Below, one piece after another: positions 32,513 to 40,831 of a stretch of DNA of 64,000 nucleotides. The stretch spans positions 1 to 64,000 of the forward strand of contig JAEXRL010000030.1 in the NCBI GenBank assembly GCA_023440825.1, in the 5' to 3' direction. The notes under the pieces were generated by a model. The model ran no database searches. It worked only from the letters and a program-made list of their open reading frames with translations, and was not told the origin of the DNA. Within the stretch, counting starts at the first letter, position 1. Every line of letters begins with the position of its first letter. Made by a program: the position numbers and the translations under genes. Origin of the DNA: Pseudomonadota bacterium. GTDB taxonomy: Bacteria; Pseudomonadota; Gammaproteobacteria; Burkholderiales; Burkholderiaceae_B.

Positions 32513-33364
32513 ATGGAATTATGTGGCTTTGAAGTCGGTCTAGATAGGCCTTTTTTTCTAATTGCCGGGCCATGCGTGATTGAGTCACGACAAATGGCTT
32601 TTGATACTGCCGGGCGCTTAAAAGAAATTACCGATGAGCTGGGCATTCCGTTCATTTACAAAAGCTCGTTCGATAAGGCTAACCGCAGTTCAGGGCAGTC
32701 TTATCGGGGGCCTGGAATTAGTGAAGGCTTACAGATCCTGGCCGATGTACGAGATCATCTAAAAGTGCCTGTGCTCACGGATGTGCACGATAAAGATCAG
32801 GTAGATGATGTGGCTGCGATTGTTGATGTTTTACAAACGCCTGCTTTTTTGTGTCGTCAAACCGACTTTATCCAAGCCTGTGCAGCGACCCTAAAGCCAG
32901 TCAATATTAAAAAAGGGCAATTCTTAGCGCCTCAGGATATGTTGCAAGTGGTGGCAAAGGCGCGTGCGGCAGCCTTGGATGCCGGCGGGGATGGCTCGAC
33001 TATCATGGTGTGCGAGCGCGGTGCGTCCTTCGGATATAACAATTTGGTTTCGGATATGCGTTCGTTGGCCATTATGCGCGCAACCGATTGCCCGGTGGTA
33101 TTTGATGCGACTCACTCAGTGCAGTTGCCCGGCGGGCAGGGTAGTAGTTCGGGTGGTCAAAGCGAATTCGTGCCAGTACTGGCGCGTGCTGCGGTGGCTG
33201 CAGGCATAGCAGGCCTATTTATGGAAACCCATCCCAACCCGGCGCAAGCCTTATCCGATGGTCCTAATGCTGTTCCTCTGGATCATATGCCTGCTTTGTT
33301 AGCCACGTTACAACAGATCGATCAGTGCGTTAAGCAAAGCTCTGCTTTCACACTGGGTTATTAG
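32513..33364 (+). CDS. kdsA: 3-deoxy-D-manno-octulosonate 8-phosphate synthase
   Basis: A 283-residue TIM-barrel enzyme condensing arabinose 5-phosphate and phosphoenolpyruvate to Kdo-8-phosphate for the LPS inner core. Conserved parts are FFLIAGPCVIES, YKSSFDKANRSS, FLCRQTDFIQACA, CERGASFGYNNLVSDMR and the ending FMETHPNPAQALSDGPN. Two ATGs occur in a row at 32510 and 32513. The second is chosen because GAGG at 32502-32505 is then 7 bases away. It supports the Gram-negative LPS-bearing assignment with lptE and lptF. Confidence 0.96.
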   Translation: MELCGFEVGLDRPFFLIAGPCVIESRQMAFDTAGRLKEITDELGIPFIYKSSFDKANRSSGQSYRGPGISEGLQILADVRDHLKVPVLTDVHDKDQVDDVAAIVDVLQTPAFLCRQTDFIQACAATLKPVNIKKGQFLAPQDMLQVVAKARAAALDAGGDGSTIMVCERGASFGYNNLVSDMRSLAIMRATDCPVVFDATHSVQLPGGQGSSSGGQSEFVPVLARAAVAAGIAGLFMETHPNPAQALSDGPNAVPLDHMPALLATLQQIDQCVKQSSAFTLGY

Positions 33365-33440
33365 GCATCTGACTGTTCAATCTTTGTCAGTTATTCCGTC
33401 ACATGCCTGCGGAGACTATTTATTGCTTTGGGAGTGCGCC

Positions 33441-33992
33441 ATGCAGCCGTCCGATCAAAAACACATTCAGCATCTGCTCGATTTTTGGCAAGAAAACCAG
33501 CCATTTTGGTTTACTAAAAGCGAGGACTTTGATCAGCGCTTCAAGCTAGAGTTTGCTGATCTGCACTGGCGGGCAGCGGCTCGTGAATTGGAGCACTGGA
33601 TGCAAACAGATGAGGGCGCACTGGCATTGCTGCTCTTGCTGGATCAGTACCCTCGTAATTGCTTTAGACAGACAGGGCATATGTATGCCACAGATGGTCT
33701 GGCTAGGCACTACGCGAGGCAGCTTAGTGAGCGCCACGGCGATCTGAACCTGCCGGCCACGGTACGAGTATTTTGTTATTTGCCATTCACACACAGTGAG
33801 GATCTGGATGATCAGAATCTGGCGGTAACACTGAATGAGCGAGGGCAAACCGGCGAAGGGCTGAAGTTTGCCAAGCATCATCGTGATATCGTCCAGCGCT
33901 ATGGTCGTTTCCCACATCGCAACGCAATACTGGGTCGTGTTTCTAGCGCCGAGGAAAACATCTTTCTTGAAGATGGCGGGTTTTCTGGGTAA
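33441..33992 (+). CDS. DUF924 family protein
   Basis: A 183-residue soluble, mostly helical protein of the DUF924 family. Typical features are LDFWQENQPFWFTKSEDFDQRF at the start, a LALLLLLDQYPRNCFR segment in the middle, and FCYLPFTHSEDLDDQ followed by KFAKHHRDIVQRYGRFPHRNAILGR. The fold is TPR-like in known structures; no biochemical role is established to my knowledge. ATG at 33441 has GGGAG at 33429-33433 before it. The frame is open from 33384 but the extra 19 residues look non-coding. It follows kdsA by 76 bases. Confidence 0.88.
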   Translation: MQPSDQKHIQHLLDFWQENQPFWFTKSEDFDQRFKLEFADLHWRAAARELEHWMQTDEGALALLLLLDQYPRNCFRQTGHMYATDGLARHYARQLSERHGDLNLPATVRVFCYLPFTHSEDLDDQNLAVTLNERGQTGEGLKFAKHHRDIVQRYGRFPHRNAILGRVSSAEENIFLEDGGFSG

Positions 33993-34000
33993 GTCTTAGC

Positions 34001-34028
34001 TTTTTTGACACGGGTTCTTGTCAAAAAA
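34001..34028 (+). terminator. Hairpin overlapping the efflux-pump promoter
   Basis: TTTTTTGACA (34001-34010) pairs with TGTCAAAAAA (34019-34028) around an 8-base loop. It is AT-rich and contains the -35 box of the next gene. Terminator strength is doubtful. Confidence 0.4.
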
Positions 34029-34075
34029 ATAGGCTTTGGGTAGAATCGTTGATAAGACAATTATTGCTCTATCAA
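34018..34075 (+). promoter_or_regulatory. Promoter and MarR-type operator of the efflux module
   Basis: -35 TTGTCA (34018-34023), a 17-base spacer, and -10 TAGAAT (34041-34046). The 27-base sequence from 34049 to 34075 begins TTGATA and ends TATCAA, and 10 of 13 positions in each arm are symmetric. It covers the expected transcription start, an ideal site for repression by the MarR protein encoded downstream. Confidence 0.7.
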
Positions 34076-34079
34076 CTAA

Positions 34080-35651
34080 ATGGCCGAGACAATTCCCGAC
34101 TCCGAAAATACTCATTTGCAGCATGGGCGTGTACTTTCTGTGACGCGTTCCGTATTGGCCATGCTGGGCCTTTGTTTTGTGGTGATGCTCGTTGCCATTG
34201 ACCAGACCGTAGTAGGTACGGCTATGCCTACTATTGTGGCCGAGTTAAATGGGTTTGATTTATATGCTTGGGTTGCTTCGGCTTATTTCTTAACCTCCAT
34301 TATTACCGTACCCATATTTGGGCGTTTAGGCGATTTTTATGGTCGTCGGCCCTTTGTAGTGGTGTCCATCGTTTTATTCACGCTTTCCTCAGTTGCCTGC
34401 GGCTTATCTCAAAGTATGGTGCAGCTTGTGGGGGCGAGGGCGTTGCAGGGTGTGGCGGGTGGCATGTTGGTGGGAACTGCCTTTGCTTGTATTCCTGACC
34501 TGTTTCCCAGCACACAAGTGCGCTTACGCTGGCAAATCATGATGAGCTCTGCCTTTGGTATTGCCAATGCAGTGGGGCCTTCCTTGGGGGGAGTGCTCAC
34601 TGAGCAATATGGTTGGCGTTCAATTTTTTATATCAATATTCCTATCGGTTTACTGAGCCTGTATTTTGTTTGGCGTTATTTGCCCTTGATGCGCCATCAT
34701 CGTAGTGAGCGAATCAGTCTGGACTGGCAAGGCGCCTTGCTATTGGTATTGGGCCTAGTCTGTATTCAATTATTGCTCGAGTTGTTACCCATGCATGGTG
34801 CTACGGTCTGGATGCTACTGCTGGGTTTGTCCGGTGTTTGTGCCTTTCTTGTTTTGATCTGGTGGGAAAAGCGCTGCCCAGAACCTTTGCTCCCTCCTGC
34901 TATGTTTCGTAATCCTGCCCAAGTCGCTTTGTTTGTGATGGCTGCCGGACTGGGCTTTGTGATGTTTTCTATCCTGTTTTATGCGCCATTGGCTTTGCAG
35001 GGAGGATTGAGTCTGAGCCCACAGGAGGCAGGTTTGCTGATTACGCCTATGGTGGTATTTATTACAGTGGGCAGCATTATTAATAGCCGTATTGTGACGC
35101 GCTTATCGCGTCCCAGCCGTATGCTACTCATCGGTATGCTACTTCTTTTGCTGTGCTGTATGGGATTGATTTTATTGAGAAAAGAAACGCCGCATTGGTT
35201 GTTTGTGTGTTATGCCATGCTAGGCGGTGTGGGCATAGGCTTTATCATGCCTAACCTGACCGTGTTCTCACAGGAAATATCGGCTCGGTCCATGTTGGGC
35301 ATTGCCACTGCAACCTTGCAGTCAGCCCGTATGGTGGGAGGAATGTTGGGAGCAACCGCTGTAGGCGCGCTGATTACTCATCAATACAACGAGCAGTTGA
35401 GCCATTTAGCTGCGCATCTGGAAGCGCCTGCCAGTACAATGCTGACTGATCCTCAGTTATTAATGAGCGTGGAACGCCAGACAGCGTTCTTGGAGCAGGT
35501 ACAAACAACGGGTGCTATATTGTTGCTCAGTGCCAGAGAAGCCATGTTGTCGGCGGTTAACTTTGGCATGGGCTTGGTGCTTGTGGTTATTGTGTGCGGT
35601 TTTCTCGTTTTGCGTAAAGTCGCCTCTGTGCAGTTTTTAAATAGGCAGTAG
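34080..35651 (+). CDS. DHA2-type MFS multidrug efflux pump (EmrB/QacA-like)
   Basis: A 523-residue transporter with about 14 membrane helices. Helix 1 has VAIDQTVVGTAMPTIVAEL, followed by the conserved GRLGDFYGRRPFVVVSI motif A and the motif C-like GIANAVGPSLGGVLTE antiporter signature. These mark the drug:proton antiporter family with 14 helices. No EmrA-type membrane fusion partner is adjacent. It has its own promoter with a palindrome over the start site and is followed 9 bases later by a MarR gene. No ribosome site is seen ahead of the ATG. The module sits between DUF924 and eno. Confidence 0.9.
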   Translation: MAETIPDSENTHLQHGRVLSVTRSVLAMLGLCFVVMLVAIDQTVVGTAMPTIVAELNGFDLYAWVASAYFLTSIITVPIFGRLGDFYGRRPFVVVSIVLFTLSSVACGLSQSMVQLVGARALQGVAGGMLVGTAFACIPDLFPSTQVRLRWQIMMSSAFGIANAVGPSLGGVLTEQYGWRSIFYINIPIGLLSLYFVWRYLPLMRHHRSERISLDWQGALLLVLGLVCIQLLLELLPMHGATVWMLLLGLSGVCAFLVLIWWEKRCPEPLLPPAMFRNPAQVALFVMAAGLGFVMFSILFYAPLALQGGLSLSPQEAGLLITPMVVFITVGSIINSRIVTRLSRPSRMLLIGMLLLLLCCMGLILLRKETPHWLFVCYAMLGGVGIGFIMPNLTVFSQEISARSMLGIATATLQSARMVGGMLGATAVGALITHQYNEQLSHLAAHLEAPASTMLTDPQLLMSVERQTAFLEQVQTTGAILLLSAREAMLSAVNFGMGLVLVVIVCGFLVLRKVASVQFLNRQ

Positions 35652-35660
35652 TCAACCGAT

Positions 35661-36089
35661 ATGGATGAGTTTCCGCAGTTACAGGTCGTGCAGCAGTTAG
35701 GCCAGACATACCGGAACATGATGTCAGCGTTTGATCAGGGCTTAGGCATACCATTGCCACGCTGGCGCATTTTATATGCCTTGTATCAACAAGGTGATAT
35801 GTCCCAAAAGCAGTTAGTGCAAATTTTACGCATTGATCCTGCGGCCTTAACACGACAATTAAAACAAATTGAAGGCCTGGGCTTGGTGCGGCGTTCAGCC
35901 GATCACATGGACAATCGTGTGATGAACGTTAGGCTAACGGATGCTGGGCGTCAGCAGGTGGTGCAAATACTGCCCCGTAGACGCCAGTTTATGGAGCAAA
36001 TGCTGGCCGACTTAAGCGCCGATGACATGCAGCAGCTTAGTACCTTGTTGAATACGTGGAATGCGTGCATACAGCGTCACGAGTTTTAA
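35661..36089 (+). CDS. MarR-family transcriptional regulator
   Basis: A 142-residue winged-helix regulator. LPRWRILYALYQQGDMSQKQLVQ, LRIDPAALTRQLKQIEGLGLV (recognition helix) and the wing RSADHMDNRVMNVRLTDAGRQ are typical MarR features. It is cotranscribed with the efflux pump and likely represses the operon through the palindrome at 34049-34075, releasing it on binding an aromatic or lipophilic compound. Ligand unknown. Confidence 0.92.
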   Translation: MDEFPQLQVVQQLGQTYRNMMSAFDQGLGIPLPRWRILYALYQQGDMSQKQLVQILRIDPAALTRQLKQIEGLGLVRRSADHMDNRVMNVRLTDAGRQQVVQILPRRRQFMEQMLADLSADDMQQLSTLLNTWNACIQRHEF

Positions 36090-36345
36090 AACAGTCCGTA
36101 CTTTGTGTACCGACTGATAGAACTCGGTAAGATCGCTATTTCACGTGATAATAAGTAACTACCTGTGCGCAACGCTAGGCATTGTGTAGTACGAGTTATG
36201 TGTTTTTGTATCAGCTCATAGGCGTAATGGACATACCACGGGTACAATCGTGATTTATGTCTTAGTGCTGCCGTGACACCACGATCAGAACACTGGATTT
36301 TTTCTATTTATAGCAAATCGCTATTTCAGCAGGACTGTCAACATC

Positions 36346-37632
36346 ATGAGTGCAATCGTAGATATTATTGGCCGCGAAATACTGGATTCTCGCGGTAATC
36401 CGACCGTAGAGTGCGATGTATTACTTGAATCCGGAGCCATGGGGCGCGCTTCAGTTCCTTCTGGTGCTTCCACAGGAGCGCGTGAGGCATTGGAGTTGCG
36501 TGATGGCGATAAGGCTCGATATTTGGGTAAAGGCGTATTGCGCGCTGTTGAGCACGTTAATACTGAAATTTCCGAAGCTCTTATGGGCCTGGATGCTCAA
36601 GAGCAAACCTTTATTGACCGCACCTTGATTGATTTAGACGGCACGGAAGACAAAGGGCGTTTGGGTGCGAATGCCATGCTGGCTGTGAGTATGGCTGTTG
36701 CTCGTGCTGCTGCCGATGACTCTGGCTTATCCTTGTATCGTTACTTCGGTGGCAGCGGCCCATTACAAATGCCTGTGCCCATGATGAACGTGATTAATGG
36801 TGGCGCCCATGCCAACAACACCTTGGATTTGCAAGAGTTCATGATCATGCCAGTTGGTGCGACCAGCTTCCGTGAGTCCTTGCGCATGGGTGCTGAAGTA
36901 TTTCATGCCTTGAAAGCCATCATTCACAAGCAAGGTATGTCCACTGCCGTAGGCGATGAGGGTGGATTTGCGCCCAACGTAGCGAACCATGAAGCAGCCA
37001 TTGAACTGATTTTGAACGCCATTGATCAAGCAGGTTACGAGGCAGGTACTCAGATCGCGCTGGCTCTTGATTGTGCTGCCTCCGAGTTCTACCGCGATGG
37101 TAAGTATCATTTGGCAGGTGAGGGCGGTGTGTCGCTAAGCGCCCAAGACTTCTCCAACTTGCTGGCTAACTGGTGCGATAAATATCCCATTATTTCCATT
37201 GAAGACGGTATGGCCGAGGACGATTGGGAAGGCTGGACCATACTAAGCCAGCAATTGGGCGATAAAATTCAGCTTGTGGGTGATGACCTTTTTGTAACGA
37301 ACACGAAAGTTCTGAAAAAAGGGATTGATCTGGGCATTGCGAACTCGATCCTGATCAAAATTAACCAGATTGGTACCTTGACAGAAACATTCGCTGCGAT
37401 AGAAATGGCGAAACGTGCGGGTTATACCTCTGTCATTTCACACCGCTCTGGCGAGACAGAAGACTCCACCATCGCTGACATCGCTGTTGCAAGTAATGCG
37501 ATGCAAATCAAAACAGGTTCCTTATCACGCTCTGATCGTACTGCTAAGTACAACCAGTTGTTGCGTATTGAGGAAGAGTTAGCAGATGTGGCCTCTTATC
37601 CAGGTCGCGATGCGTTTTATAATCTGCGCTAA
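36346..37632 (+). CDS. eno: Enolase
   Basis: A 428-residue glycolytic enzyme converting 2-phosphoglycerate to phosphoenolpyruvate. The N-terminus has GREILDSRGNPTVECDV. The barrel has the magnesium ligands, in LALDCAASEFY, ISIEDGMAEDDW and VGDDLFVTNT. The catalytic lysine is in ILIKINQIGTLTET, with SHRSGETEDSTIADIAV next. It may also sit in an RNA degradosome. A 256-base gap upstream holds its promoter. ftsB follows after a small hairpin, an arrangement typical of betaproteobacteria and gammaproteobacteria. Confidence 0.97.
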   Translation: MSAIVDIIGREILDSRGNPTVECDVLLESGAMGRASVPSGASTGAREALELRDGDKARYLGKGVLRAVEHVNTEISEALMGLDAQEQTFIDRTLIDLDGTEDKGRLGANAMLAVSMAVARAAADDSGLSLYRYFGGSGPLQMPVPMMNVINGGAHANNTLDLQEFMIMPVGATSFRESLRMGAEVFHALKAIIHKQGMSTAVGDEGGFAPNVANHEAAIELILNAIDQAGYEAGTQIALALDCAASEFYRDGKYHLAGEGGVSLSAQDFSNLLANWCDKYPIISIEDGMAEDDWEGWTILSQQLGDKIQLVGDDLFVTNTKVLKKGIDLGIANSILIKINQIGTLTETFAAIEMAKRAGYTSVISHRSGETEDSTIADIAVASNAMQIKTGSLSRSDRTAKYNQLLRIEEELADVASYPGRDAFYNLR

Positions 37633-37646
37633 TCTGACGTAACAAG

Positions 37647-37665
37647 GGCCGTGCTGAGCACGGCC
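37647..37665 (+). terminator. Short hairpin between eno and ftsB
   Basis: GGCCGTGC (37647-37654), TGA loop, GCACGGCC (37658-37665). Only two T residues follow, so it probably processes or attenuates rather than ends the transcript. Confidence 0.55.
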
Positions 37666-37675
37666 TTACTCACTT

Positions 37676-37957
37676 ATGCGCTTACTTGCCCTCTCTTTAT
37701 TTGCTCTCATTTTGGCGACTCAATATGCTCTGTGGTGGGGCAAGGGTGGGTGGCTGAATTTACGCGAACAGCGTACCGTACTTGAAACAGAACAAGAAAA
37801 TAATGAAGCCTTAACAGCGCGTAATAACGCCTTGGCGGCTGAAGTACATGATTTACGCTCGGGCACAGACGCGGTGGAAGAACGCGCTCGAAGCGAACTA
37901 GGCTTGTTGCGCGAAGCCGAAGTGTTTGTCCAAATTACCCCTGCTGCAAAAAAATAA
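37676..37957 (+). CDS. ftsB: Cell division protein FtsB
   Basis: A 93-residue bitopic membrane protein of the FtsB/DivIC family. One N-terminal membrane helix (residues about 3-21) is followed by a periplasmic coiled coil (about 28-62, EQRTVLETEQENNEALTARNNAL) and the short conserved ARSELGLLREAEVFVQ end. FtsB joins FtsQ and FtsL to activate septal peptidoglycan synthesis. Its place right after eno is the classical location. The end of the gene faces the TadE-like gene 8 bases away. Confidence 0.93.
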   Translation: MRLLALSLFALILATQYALWWGKGGWLNLREQRTVLETEQENNEALTARNNALAAEVHDLRSGTDAVEERARSELGLLREAEVFVQITPAAKK

Positions 37958-37965
37958 ATAAACCT

Positions 37966-38790
37966 TCATCCTGCACTGTGAGCATGACAGAGCGGATTGT
38001 CGTCTGTGATGTCGTAGGGGAAAGGTGATTCCGCATATGCGGGTGCCTGCTGTGCGGGCGGTAGATCTGATGGCACACGATTGTTTGGCGCTGGGTCGTA
38101 AGTGGGCAGCGAACTGTGCTTGCCGGGATCGGCTGGTGTGGGGGCGATATATGGCTCTGGAGCTTGTGCTCTGTTAATAGCATCACTATTTGATGAAAGA
38201 AAAATAACGCTTTTATCAGGCAGATCGTACCAGAGCATGGGGTGAGACTGCATAGGTAGGCTGATTGTACGTTTGAGTAAGGCGCCTTGCCCCAAGTGGG
38301 AGGCCTGGGTGGGCGCAGGGCCAGCCCTTTTGCTTGCTAAGCGCAAGAGGGGATGCCAAGGCTGGTAGGCATAATACAACTCTAGCTCTAGTACGTTAGC
38401 GGCCTTGAGCTCAGCTTGGTGTTCAGAGGGAGCTAAATATTGGTAGTCGTTATCAATAACGGCCTGAGCCTTAGGTGAAACCTGGAGCACCTCAGTATGC
38501 AGCTTCTGAAAATCACTGAGACGGGGCGAAAGAATGCGTATTTGCCAGTTGCCTGGACTTTGGTAGGCACTACCTAAGGCCTGAATGAAGTGATGGCGGA
38601 TAAGCTCAGGTTGATTGTGTCCAACGCTGCCTGCCCGAGTGGCATGGAGTAAAGCGGCATGAAGACGATGCTGCTTATTGTGGATATGCAAGCCTTCTAG
38701 TCCTAAAGCGGCCAGTGCCAGTATAGCGGGTGCAGCCAGAGTGAATTCTATGGCTGCCTGACCCTGAGCAAATCGCTGATGATGTTTCAT
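37966..38790 (-). CDS. TadE-like pseudopilin-type protein, orphan
   Basis: A 274-residue protein starting with the TadE/TadG signature GQAAIEFTLAAPAILALAALGLEG, with the glutamate E15 at the head of a single N-terminal membrane helix (about residues 13-32). The rest is predicted extracytoplasmic and ends in a proline-rich, low-complexity tail (about residues 215-274). In tight-adherence (Flp) systems such proteins are minor pilins. No other tad, flp or rcp genes are in the window, so partners must lie elsewhere or the gene has a different role. It is 66 bases downstream of hslO. Confidence 0.65.
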   Translation of the reverse strand: MKHHQRFAQGQAAIEFTLAAPAILALAALGLEGLHIHNKQHRLHAALLHATRAGSVGHNQPELIRHHFIQALGSAYQSPGNWQIRILSPRLSDFQKLHTEVLQVSPKAQAVIDNDYQYLAPSEHQAELKAANVLELELYYAYQPWHPLLRLASKRAGPAPTQASHLGQGALLKRTISLPMQSHPMLWYDLPDKSVIFLSSNSDAINRAQAPEPYIAPTPADPGKHSSLPTYDPAPNNRVPSDLPPAQQAPAYAESPFPYDITDDNPLCHAHSAG

Positions 38791-38856
38791 GCCAGAGAGT
38801 ATGAAGCCTCTGGCATATCGCGACTAGTGTGTGAACTGCGTAAGTAGTAGGCCGTT

Positions 38857-39768
38857 TTAATGCACGGTGCGGGATGCGGGCAATTGATCTGGATCCATAA
38901 ACAGAGCCGCGCAATCTACCGCGTCAAACTCGTAGGGCTTACCACAAAAATTGCAGGCAACATGGACTTTATCTTGAGTTTCTAAAATACTTTCGATTTC
39001 GTCTGCACCGAGCATTTTTAGCATGTCGGCTACCCGTTCGCGTGTACAAGGACAGTGCCATTCAATATCTTGAGCAGGATAAGTGCTGAGTTCTTCTTGC
39101 CAGAATAAACGGTGGATAAGTTGCTCGGCATCCAGCTCCAGGAGCTCGTCCTGAGTGAGTGTTGAGGCTAGGGTAATACTGCGCTCCCATGTTTCTAGCG
39201 ACTCGCTAAGGCCTTGCTTGCCGCCTTGGCCTGGTAGACGCTGTAGTAGTAGGCCAGCACAGTGCGTGGAGTCTGCATTGAGCCATAGGCGTGTGTCCAA
39301 TTGCTCGGAGTTACGCATATAGGTTTCCAGTATTTCGGCCACACTATTGCCTTCCAGAGGGACAACACCCTGATAGGGTTGAAAGTCGCCTTCTTTTTTT
39401 TCTGGCATGAGCACCACTACGCAACGGCCTTGACCGTTTACATTCAGCAGGCTTTGTAGATCTGCGTCTACAGGCAGTTGCTGATCTTCACGTAAGGAGA
39501 CGGTAGCCCGTACTTGCATAGAGCTGCTGCACTCAACCACGAGTAAGGCAATAGGGCCATCGCCCTGAATTTGCAAAATAAACGAGCCATCAAATTTTAA
39601 ATTACCAGCTAGCAGTGTGGCGGCAGCAAGCAGTTCACCGAGCAGTTTCTGGACACATTCAGGATAGGTCTGATGGGCTAAGCCGGTTTGCCACGTATTG
39701 CTCAGTTTGACATGCTGTACGCGTGTGCTGTGATCGGTGAACAGGTATTTTTTTAGTTGGTCAGACAT
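38857..39768 (-). CDS. hslO: Redox-regulated chaperone Hsp33
   Basis: A 303-residue heat-shock protein that becomes a holdase on oxidation. The zinc-binding redox switch has four cysteines: C239 and C241 in WHCPCTRERV, and C272 and C275 in ACNFCGKPYEFDAVDCAAL. The N-terminal substrate-binding domain shows LLGELLAAATLLAGNLKFDGSF. The C-terminal position of the zinc domain and the CXC-X30-CXXC spacing match the family. It is 17 bases after the RDD protein gene and probably cotranscribed with it. Confidence 0.95.
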   Translation of the reverse strand: MSDQLKKYLFTDHSTRVQHVKLSNTWQTGLAHQTYPECVQKLLGELLAAATLLAGNLKFDGSFILQIQGDGPIALLVVECSSSMQVRATVSLREDQQLPVDADLQSLLNVNGQGRCVVVLMPEKKEGDFQPYQGVVPLEGNSVAEILETYMRNSEQLDTRLWLNADSTHCAGLLLQRLPGQGGKQGLSESLETWERSITLASTLTQDELLELDAEQLIHRLFWQEELSTYPAQDIEWHCPCTRERVADMLKMLGADEIESILETQDKVHVACNFCGKPYEFDAVDCAALFMDPDQLPASRTVH

Positions 39769-39785
39769 AGGTGATAAATGGGTGT

Positions 39786-40313
39786 TTAAAGGGTGGTTGA
39801 GTGTGAGCGTTTCTTTTTAACAGGAGAAGCATTGAGCAGGCGCGTACCCAGTAAACGATCGTGGAGAAATTGCTGATCTTTGTCGAACCAAGACCAGACA
39901 AACAGTAAGCCCGGTACAAAGACGACTAATATAGTGGTCGAGGTATAGCCTGTGTAATGGGCTAGGCCATAAATGACGAGTAAACCTAGTAAGGGCAAAG
40001 GCCAGATTAATAGGTAGCGTATCAAGCTGCGCGTCAGCGTAGGTGGTAAGCCATGGCGGTCAACAAGTTTGATGTGCCAGGTTTTCATGGCTAAGGTTTG
40101 ACCTTTACGCGACCAGCATAAAGAAAAGTATAAACCCAGCGCCAGAAAAATAGCGAACTGTCGACCATGACGTAGGGTGAGACCGCTACGGCTTTGGGTC
40201 AGGGTATCAAACAAATAGCTAGCAAGAAAGATAATTCCAAACAGTAAGATGGATTCATACATCATGCAGGCAAAGCGCCGCCAGCGGCTAGGCGTGATAG
40301 GTAATGCGGTCAT
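39786..40313 (-). CDS. RDD-domain membrane protein
   Basis: A 175-residue integral membrane protein with four helices. It carries the RDD-type features: an arginine at the start of helix 1 (RWRRFACMMYESILLFGI), a WSRKGQTLAMKTWHIKLVD segment, and FDKDQQFLHDRLLGTRLL with the conserved aspartates near the end. Family role is unclear, possibly ion or small-molecule transport. It precedes hslO on the same strand. Confidence 0.8.
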   Translation of the reverse strand: MTALPITPSRWRRFACMMYESILLFGIIFLASYLFDTLTQSRSGLTLRHGRQFAIFLALGLYFSLCWSRKGQTLAMKTWHIKLVDRHGLPPTLTRSLIRYLLIWPLPLLGLLVIYGLAHYTGYTSTTILVVFVPGLLFVWSWFDKDQQFLHDRLLGTRLLNASPVKKKRSHSTTL

Positions 40314-40523
40314 AACAAGAAATCAATTCAGTACACGCCGTATTATCTCGCATATTTGCCCATCGCGTATCGATAGCCTAGAGCAGCTTGGTTTTTAGAT
40401 CTGGTGGGGCCTAAACGGCTGCAGCACGGGCTTTATTAGCTATGGTTTGATACTAAGAGCAACAGTTGTTCGGAGCATTTTGCAGACAGCTAGCCTTTGC
40501 ATGGAGAGATTAGAGCGAGCTAG

Positions 40524-40555
40524 AAAACAAAAAACCGCCTTGAATACAGGCGGTT
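40524..40555 (-). terminator. Terminator of the 48-residue gene
   Basis: On the minus strand AACCGCCT (40555-40548) pairs with AGGCGGTT (40540-40533) around a 7-base loop, followed by TTTT-G-TTTT. It lies 20 bases past the stop codon at 40575. Confidence 0.85.
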
Positions 40556-40574
40556 TGGCTGATTTTTTAAGCGT

Positions 40575-40721
40575 TTACGCTTTGCTGCTTTTAGCAAACA
40601 GACGCAAGAACAAATTTTTAAGTGCCTGTAAAGGACGCAACTGGGTTTGTTCTATCAGGGCTTGTTGCAATAACCTACGCTCGAGATCATCGGTTAGGCT
40701 AATTTCGTGGTGGAATTTCAT
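40575..40721 (-). CDS. Small conserved-looking basic protein, 48 residues, unknown
   Basis: A short gene on the minus strand that stands alone with its own promoter, ribosome site and terminator. The protein begins MKFHHEISLTDDLERRLLQQ and ends LKNLFLRLFAKSSKA, so it is largely helical and becomes basic toward the C-terminus, with an amphipathic last helix. It has no cysteine and no signal peptide. AAGAGGA lies 4-5 bases before the ATG. I do not recognise a family. The complete transcription unit is stronger evidence than the sequence that it is a real gene. Confidence 0.65.
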   Translation of the reverse strand: MKFHHEISLTDDLERRLLQQALIEQTQLRPLQALKNLFLRLFAKSSKA

Positions 40722-40749
40722 ACAGTCCTCTTGTGGAGTACATCATATA

Positions 40750-40790
40750 GGGTATACCCTTATTATCGGGTATACCCTTATATAATGCAA
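40750..40790 (-). promoter_or_regulatory. Promoter with tandem GGGTATACCC palindromes
   Basis: On the minus strand TTGCAT (40790-40785), a 17-base spacer, and GATAAT (40767-40762) form a good promoter. One perfect 10-bp palindrome GGGTATACCC sits inside the spacer (40768-40777) and a second (40750-40759) covers the likely start site, 18 bp apart and each followed by the same TTAT on the plus strand. Two turns of helix apart, they could bind a regulator cooperatively. Confidence 0.7.
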
Positions 40791-40831
40791 GATTAGACCG
40801 TTAAAACAAGGGGTTTGTGGTCTTTAGCCTA

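Noticed and set aside
36132..36328. Direct repeat ATCGCTATTTCA at 36132-36143 and 36317-36328 upstream of eno
   Set aside because: Two 12-base copies 185 bases apart in AT-rich sequence with no symmetry; no regulatory model fits.
40447..40785. Plus-strand 112-codon ORF opposite the 48-residue gene
   Set aside because: It runs through the minus-strand terminator, coding frame and palindromic promoter and repeats IGYTLI at its end from the duplicated palindrome.
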